From Bog-756 sp963839925 (GTDB lineage: Bacteria; Actinomycetota; Acidimicrobiia; Acidimicrobiales; RAAP-2), in the NCBI GenBank assembly GCA_963839925.1, contig CAWIWV010000001.1, forward strand, positions 186,001 to 250,000: DNA of 64,000 bases, read 5' to 3'. Below the pieces are notes generated by a model, which saw only the letters and a list, made by a program, of their open reading frames with translations, was not told the DNA's origin and searched no databases. Shown piece by piece: positions 59,652 through 64,000 of the stretch. A program made the translations under genes and the position numbers. Within the stretch, counting starts at the first letter, position 1. Every line of letters starts with the position of its first letter.

Positions 59652-60578
59652 GTGCAAGGACCGCGTGCCCGGCGATCGGAGCTTGCGACACCGGCGAGCA
59701 GCGAAAAGATGTGCGAGAAGGCGGCCGGTACCGGCGCCGACCTCGTCTTCCTCGACCTCGAGGACGCGTGCGCGCCGGTTGCCAAAGAGGGGGCCCGCGC
59801 GACCGCGGTCGGTGCGCTGACCGGGCTCGACTGGGGTCGAACCGTCCGCGCGGTGCGGGTGAACGGACTCGAGACGCCGTGGTGCCACGGCGACATCATC
59901 GAAGTCGTCGAGGGCGCGCGGGATGCGCTCGACGTGCTCATCGTGCCCAAGGCTCGAACGGCGCGCGACGTGTGGTGGGTCGACGTGCTGCTCACCCAGC
60001 TCGAGACCAAGCTCGGGATGACTCGACGGATCGGGCTCGAAGTACTGATCGAAGAGGCAGAGGGTCTGGCGAATGCACCGGAGATCGCGATGGCGAGCGA
60101 CCGGCTCGAGGCGATCATCTTCGGGGCCGGGGACCTCTCGGCATCGTTGCGGGCCCGGGTCGACGGAAACTTCGACCCGGTCGGCGAGTACCCCGGCGAT
60201 TTCTGGCATTTCGCCCGCGTGCAGATCCTGGCCGCAGCCAGGGCCGCCCACATCGACGCCATCGACGCCCCGCATCCGGCCTACAAGGATCTCGAAGGGT
60301 TCCGCCGTTCAGCGGTGCACGCAAGCCTGTTGGGGTTCGACGGCAAGTGGGCGATCCATCCGGACCAGATCGCCATCGCCAACGAGGTGTTCGCTCCGAC
60401 GCCGCAGGAGGTCGCGGACGCCCGTGAATCCCTTGCCACCTACCGGAAGTCCGAAGCCGAAGGGGTCGGCGCAATCGGGCGTGACGGGAAGTTGGTCGAC
60501 GCTGCGCACATGCGTCTCGCAGAGAACGTCTTGTACAAGGCGTCCCTGGCGGAGAATGTCAGGCCTGCTGACTCCTGA
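59652..60578 (+). CDS. HpcH/HpaI-CitE family CoA lyase
   Basis: A 308-aa aldolase-type TIM barrel: ADLVFLDLEDACAP (metal and acyl-CoA region), IGLEVLIEEAEGL with the metal Glu, and FGAGDLSASLRA. Relatives cleave malyl-CoA, citramalyl-CoA or beta-methylmalyl-CoA, or hydrolyse their thioesters. GTG 59652 is preceded by GGAGG. It closes the LLM, CoA-transferase, lyase unit, fitting cleavage of a hydroxyacyl-CoA. Its 3' end overlaps the convergent MFS gene by 20 nt. Confidence 0.88.
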   Translation: MQGPRARRSELATPASSEKMCEKAAGTGADLVFLDLEDACAPVAKEGARATAVGALTGLDWGRTVRAVRVNGLETPWCHGDIIEVVEGARDALDVLIVPKARTARDVWWVDVLLTQLETKLGMTRRIGLEVLIEEAEGLANAPEIAMASDRLEAIIFGAGDLSASLRARVDGNFDPVGEYPGDFWHFARVQILAAARAAHIDAIDAPHPAYKDLEGFRRSAVHASLLGFDGKWAIHPDQIAIANEVFAPTPQEVADARESLATYRKSEAEGVGAIGRDGKLVDAAHMRLAENVLYKASLAENVRPADS

Positions 60579-62037
60579 GTGCACGTCGGGAGGGGAGGGT
60601 GGCCCAGGCGACAGCCGCCGCGGCCAACAGCACAGCGGCTGCGACCCAGATCGCGAGCGAGTATCCGTCGGTGAGGGCTGCCTTGAGGTGATCGGGCGTC
60701 GATGTCCCGGTGCCGAGCACCCCGGCGGTGTGCTTGGCCGCCAGCGTGGCGAGCACGGCGAGACCGATCGAAGCGCCGACCGTGCGTGACGTGTTGATGA
60801 GGCCGGACGCGAGCCCGGCGTCGGCCCGGGGCACCCCCGCGGTTCCGGCCACGGTGACCGGGGTCACCGTCAACCCCATCCCCAGTCCGATCAGGATGTA
60901 GGGAGCCAGCAGGTCGGCGGTGAAGGTGCTGGTCGGTGTGATCTGGGTCAGCCAGAGCAGTCCACTCGCACCGACCAGCGTTCCGATCAGGATGAGGAGC
61001 CGTGGGCCGAACCTGGTCACCAGGCGGGCCGTCACCTGTGCACCGGCAGCGATCAACAGGGTCTGCGGCAGAAAGGCGAGCCCCGCCTGCAACGGACTGA
61101 ACCCGAGCACCCGCTGCATGTAGAGGGTCTCGAAGTACCACGAACCGAACATGGCGCAGAACAACAGGAACATGACCGCGTTGCCACCCGCCACCGATCG
61201 GGACCGGAAGATGCGCAGCGGCATGAGCGGAGCACTCGAGAAGCGCTGTTGGATGATGACGAACGCCGCGAGGAGCAGCACCGCAAGGGCGAGCGGGAGC
61301 AGCACCTGTGCCGAGCCCCACGCGTACTGCTCGGAGCGCACGATGGCGTAGACCAGCGCGACCAGCCCGCCGGTGACGGTGACCGCACCCGCGACATCCA
61401 GATGCCGATGGACCATGTCGGCTCTCGACTCCGGCAGGTAGCGACGCGCTGCAATCAGCGCCAGTATTCCGACCGGAACGTTGACGAACAGGATCCAGCG
61501 CCAACTCAACAGGTCGGTGAGCACACCGCCGAGCAGTGCGCCCGCCGAGGCGCCCGCAGACGCCACTGCACTCCACACCCCGAGCGCTCGAGCCCGGGCC
61601 GGACCCTCGGCAAATGTCGCGGTCAGGATGGTCAGCGTGGCCGGCGCCAGGATGGCTGCACCCAGTCCCTGCAGGGCGCGTGCCGCGATGAGCCAGGTCT
61701 GGTTCTGGGCGAGCCCACCGATCAGGCTGGTCACGGTGAAGAGCCCCAGCCCGGCCAGAAACAGTCGGCGACGACCAAAGAGATCGGCTGCTCTTCCTCC
61801 GAGCAACAGGAACCCGGCAAACGTCAACGTGTAGGCGTTCACCACCCACTGCAACTCCGCTGCGCTGAAACCGAGATCGTGCTGGATGGACGGGAGCGCC
61901 ACATTCACGATCGAGATGTCGAGCACGACCATGAACTGCCCGATGCACACGAGCAGCAGCAGGAGCCAATCAGGGACCGAGCGGTCGGCCTCAGCGGAGT
62001 GGGATGGCTGGGGGACGACGGGGGCAGTCGTGGCCAT
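60559..62037 (-). CDS. MFS exporter, DHA2 (EmrB/QacA)-type, 14 membrane segments
   Basis: A 492-aa major facilitator protein. Hydrophobic segments number about 14. Motif GGRAADLFGRRRLF follows TM2, WVVNAYTLTFAGFLLLGG and the antiporter stretch GVWSAVASAGASAGALLGG are typical of DHA2 proton antiporters. It probably expels a toxic substrate or intermediate. The N-terminus is short and cytoplasmic. The gene has no local partner and overlaps the CoA lyase end. Drug versus metabolite export cannot be distinguished. Confidence 0.92.
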   Translation of the reverse strand: MATTAPVVPQPSHSAEADRSVPDWLLLLLVCIGQFMVVLDISIVNVALPSIQHDLGFSAAELQWVVNAYTLTFAGFLLLGGRAADLFGRRRLFLAGLGLFTVTSLIGGLAQNQTWLIAARALQGLGAAILAPATLTILTATFAEGPARARALGVWSAVASAGASAGALLGGVLTDLLSWRWILFVNVPVGILALIAARRYLPESRADMVHRHLDVAGAVTVTGGLVALVYAIVRSEQYAWGSAQVLLPLALAVLLLAAFVIIQQRFSSAPLMPLRIFRSRSVAGGNAVMFLLFCAMFGSWYFETLYMQRVLGFSPLQAGLAFLPQTLLIAAGAQVTARLVTRFGPRLLILIGTLVGASGLLWLTQITPTSTFTADLLAPYILIGLGMGLTVTPVTVAGTAGVPRADAGLASGLINTSRTVGASIGLAVLATLAAKHTAGVLGTGTSTPDHLKAALTDGYSLAIWVAAAVLLAAAAVAWATLPSRRALRSQQA

Positions 62038-62175
62038 ACTCCTGCAGCCAACGAGGATGGTCCCGCGGTTATTCCCTAGGGGTGATTCCTCTGTTCTTCC
62101 GCCGCGTTGTTCGGAAAGAGTTCAGGAACAGTGGCGCGAGTGAGCCGCTCTCGAAGAGCCGGAGGGACCGAAACG

Positions 62176-63444
62176 CTACGAGGAAGGTCGCCCGCGCGGC
62201 ACGTCACGGAAGGCGACGTTGCGGTCGAGGGCCGGCTCCCTCGGCATGCCGAGCACCCGCTCACTGATCACGTTGCGCGCCATCTCGGTCGTTCCGCCGC
62301 CGATGGTCGGCACTTGACGCATGAGGAACTCCTCGCCGGCGAAGGCCAGCTCACCGTCTCCGTCGGTCCACGCAGCACCGGTGGACCCGGCGATCTCGAA
62401 ACCGATGGTGCGCATCCGGGTGCCCATGAGCCCCCAGAACAGACGTCCGATCGCAGCCGCCTGATCAGGCATTGCGCCGGTCGCGACGCCGTCGGCGATC
62501 CGTTGACGGAGCGCGTGACCGACCAGGTCGAGCATCTGGGCTTCGCCGACCAGTTCGCGCACTGCCGGGTCGGAGAGTGTGCCCGCCTCGAGGGCCATCC
62601 GGGCGGCGAACGAGGCACCTTCGCCGTCGTGCTGGCTGCCCGCGGGGACGGTGACCAGTGGCGAGTTCAGGAGCATGCGCTCGTGGAACATCCAGCGAGT
62701 GCCGACCGTCCACCCGTCGTCCACCTCTCCGATCCGATCGCTGTCGGGAACCCGCACGTCGGTCATGAACTCCTGACAGAACTCCTTGGAGCCGTTGAGC
62801 ATCTCGATGCGGTGGACCTCGAGGCCTTCCTGGCGGATCGGAAGCATGAACACGGTCAGACCGCGATGTTTGGGAACGTCCCAGTTGGTCCGAGCAAGGC
62901 AGAGGCCCCAGTCGGACCACCAGGCACCGGTCGTCCAGATCTTCGAGCCGTTGAGGATCCACTCCTCACCATCTCGCACGGCTGAGGTCAGGGCGCCCGC
63001 CACGTCGGATCCGCCACTCGGTTCGGAGAGGAACTGCATCCAGATCTCCTCGCCCTTGAGGATCGCCGGAATGTGTCTGAGTTTCTGCTCCTCCGTGCCG
63101 AAGTCGAGGAGCACCGCGGCGCACGGCGAGAGGGTCGGCGCTTGGATCCGTGCCGGGTACTCGTAGCCGGCGAGTTCCTCACTGAGCACGCGCTGGTAGG
63201 CCGGTGAGAGTCCCTGCCCCCCGTACTCGCGAGGGAAGCAGATGCCGGCCAAGCCGGCATCGAAGAGCATGCGCTGCACCTCGCGGTCACGGGCGACCGC
63301 TTGGAGCTCCTCCTCATCGGTCCGGTCGTTACGCAGCGGACCCATCGGCGCGCTCGACGCCGGTTTGAGGTTGGAGCGGACGAAAGCACGCGCCCGTTGA
63401 CGGAAGGCTTCGAGGTCCTCGTGCGTTGCCGGGCTGTCACTCAT
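62176..63444 (-). CDS. Acyl-CoA dehydrogenase, large subunit type of a second heteromeric pair
   Basis: A 422-aa dehydrogenase: FLSEPSGGSDVAGALTSAV, GSKIWTTGAWW, GLTVFMLP and VPTIGGGTTEMARNVISERVLG. As in the gene at 37994, a Gly stands at the common catalytic Glu site. Its ATG overlaps the stop of the upstream small-type dehydrogenase by 4 nt. The order small-then-large is the same as at 36967/37994. An alpha2beta2 enzyme acting on bulky side chains is likely. Confidence 0.88.
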   Translation of the reverse strand: MSDSPATHEDLEAFRQRARAFVRSNLKPASSAPMGPLRNDRTDEEELQAVARDREVQRMLFDAGLAGICFPREYGGQGLSPAYQRVLSEELAGYEYPARIQAPTLSPCAAVLLDFGTEEQKLRHIPAILKGEEIWMQFLSEPSGGSDVAGALTSAVRDGEEWILNGSKIWTTGAWWSDWGLCLARTNWDVPKHRGLTVFMLPIRQEGLEVHRIEMLNGSKEFCQEFMTDVRVPDSDRIGEVDDGWTVGTRWMFHERMLLNSPLVTVPAGSQHDGEGASFAARMALEAGTLSDPAVRELVGEAQMLDLVGHALRQRIADGVATGAMPDQAAAIGRLFWGLMGTRMRTIGFEIAGSTGAAWTDGDGELAFAGEEFLMRQVPTIGGGTTEMARNVISERVLGMPREPALDRNVAFRDVPRGRPSS

Positions 63445-64000
63445 GCCGCGACCGCCTGTCCCTGGGCGAGCACGGCGAGTCGCTGGCGATGCTCACTCGG
63501 CGTTCCGTAGAGAGCACGGTCGAGCGTGTGACGACGCAGGAAGAGGTGGATGTCGTGGTCGAAGGTCAAGCCGATGCCGCCGTGGATCTGGATGCAGTCC
63601 TGCAGCAGCTCCGATCCGAACTGCCCGACGTAGGCGCTTGCCGCGCTGATCAGTTCGGCCGAGCGCGGCGAGCCGGTCGCGACCGCCTCGACCGCCGCGT
63701 CCGCGATCCCACGGCTTGCCTCGAGCCAGGTCTTCATATCGGCGAACCGGTGCTTGAGCGCCTGGTAGGAGGCGAGCGGTCGCCCGAAGGAGTAGCGGTC
63801 GAATGCCCAGCTCACCGTGGTGTCAAAGGCGGTCTGCATTGCCCCGACTGCTTCGGTGACCGTGAGGGCGACGATGCGCTCGACTTGGGTGCGCACCTGC
63901 TGGTCGGCTGTCCCGATCTCACCGACGACAGCCGAGGCAGGGAGGCGCACCTGCTCGAAGGAGACCACCGAGAACCGTCGGGTCAGGTCGATCGTCTTCA
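63441..64000 (-). CDS. Acyl-CoA dehydrogenase, small subunit type (partial, start outside window)
   Basis: About 186 C-terminal residues. VGAMQTAFDTTVSWAFDRYSFGRPLASYQALKHRFADM and IQIHGGIGLTFDHDIHLFLRRHTLDRALYG match the small partner style of the gene at 36967, with no Glu at the usual catalytic site. The N-terminus lies beyond position 64000. Coupled to the large-type gene by an ATGA overlap. Confidence 0.88.
   Translation of the reverse strand, partial: KTIDLTRRFSVVSFEQVRLPASAVVGEIGTADQQVRTQVERIVALTVTEAVGAMQTAFDTTVSWAFDRYSFGRPLASYQALKHRFADMKTWLEASRGIADAAVEAVATGSPRSAELISAASAYVGQFGSELLQDCIQIHGGIGLTFDHDIHLFLRRHTLDRALYGTPSEHRQRLAVLAQGQAVAA

Noticed and set aside
62038..62175. Small gene or RNA between the MFS gene and the acyl-CoA dehydrogenase
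   Set aside because: Only short frames without a start signal and a weak 5-bp hairpin are present; read as leader for the MFS gene.

Overview
The window is visibly GC-rich throughout and nearly every base is coding. Genes often overlap by 4 nt (ATGA) and GTG starts are common. Several regulator starts have a TANNNT -10 box 6-9 nt upstream and no Shine-Dalgarno, which points to leaderless mRNAs. Together with the gene families (CoA-transferase III, acyl-CoA dehydrogenases, CYP450s, Rieske oxygenases, fused isobutyryl-CoA mutase) this suggests an actinobacterium, possibly an Acidimicrobiia-type environmental lineage; the class-level placement is inference. I see no rRNA, tRNA, CRISPR, transposase or phage gene.

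Layout. 0-9.8 kb: Rieske oxygenase with a small companion gene, TetR, amidohydrolase, acyl-CoA ligase, a second TetR, two SDRs and a fused E1 2-oxoacid dehydrogenase. 9.8-20.8 kb: small ferredoxin-like and NTF2-like proteins, an alpha/beta hydrolase, a DSD1-type PLP enzyme, two secreted or anchored proteins, an acyl-CoA dehydrogenase/SDR/amidohydrolase-2 operon facing a cyclase-family hydrolase, and a secreted seven-repeat cysteine-pair protein. 20.8-31.3 kb: Baeyer-Villiger-type flavin monooxygenase divergent from a Rieske oxygenase/SnoaL/P450/class II aldolase (frameshifted)/ABM cluster, then a CoA-transferase, two SDRs and a second P450. 31.4-40.8 kb: ligase, CoA-transferase, dehydrogenases and enoyl-CoA hydratase forming a beta-oxidation-like block, ending in a TetR paralogous to the one at 1.9 kb. 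40.8-49.6 kb: MarR, a BtuF-like receptor, icmF (frameshifted), TetR, acyl-CoA dehydrogenase, quinone oxidoreductase, enoyl-CoA hydratase and a PNPOx-like protein. 49.7-54.7 kb: a three-gene branched-chain-type ABC importer in which both permeases and both ATPases are fused. 55-64 kb: amidohydrolase-2, GntR, LLM flavin monooxygenase, CoA-transferase, CitE-like lyase, MFS exporter and a second acyl-CoA dehydrogenase pair running off the end.

The gene content reads as a catabolic island for hydrophobic cyclic or branched carboxylic acids (terpenoid, steroid-like or alicyclic): oxygenases open or hydroxylate rings, SDRs and the Baeyer-Villiger enzyme process alcohols and ketones, ligases and CoA-transferases make CoA thioesters, paired dehydrogenases, hydratase and lyase shorten them, IcmF handles branched acyl-CoA, and the Liv-type importer may bring in substrate. 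The substrate is not determinable from sequence.

The most informative unexplained signal is a shared 12-nt element, TGTACCGACCGG, found in three divergent promoter regions (7.7, 18.5 and 22.5 kb). Each time it sits just upstream of a -10-like box in the same orientation, which suggests a single TetR-type regulon linking the E1 dehydrogenase, the amidohydrolase operon and the second Rieske cluster. Two genes carry +1 frameshifts at an identical TGCCGCG heptamer, which may be sequencing error or recent inactivation.
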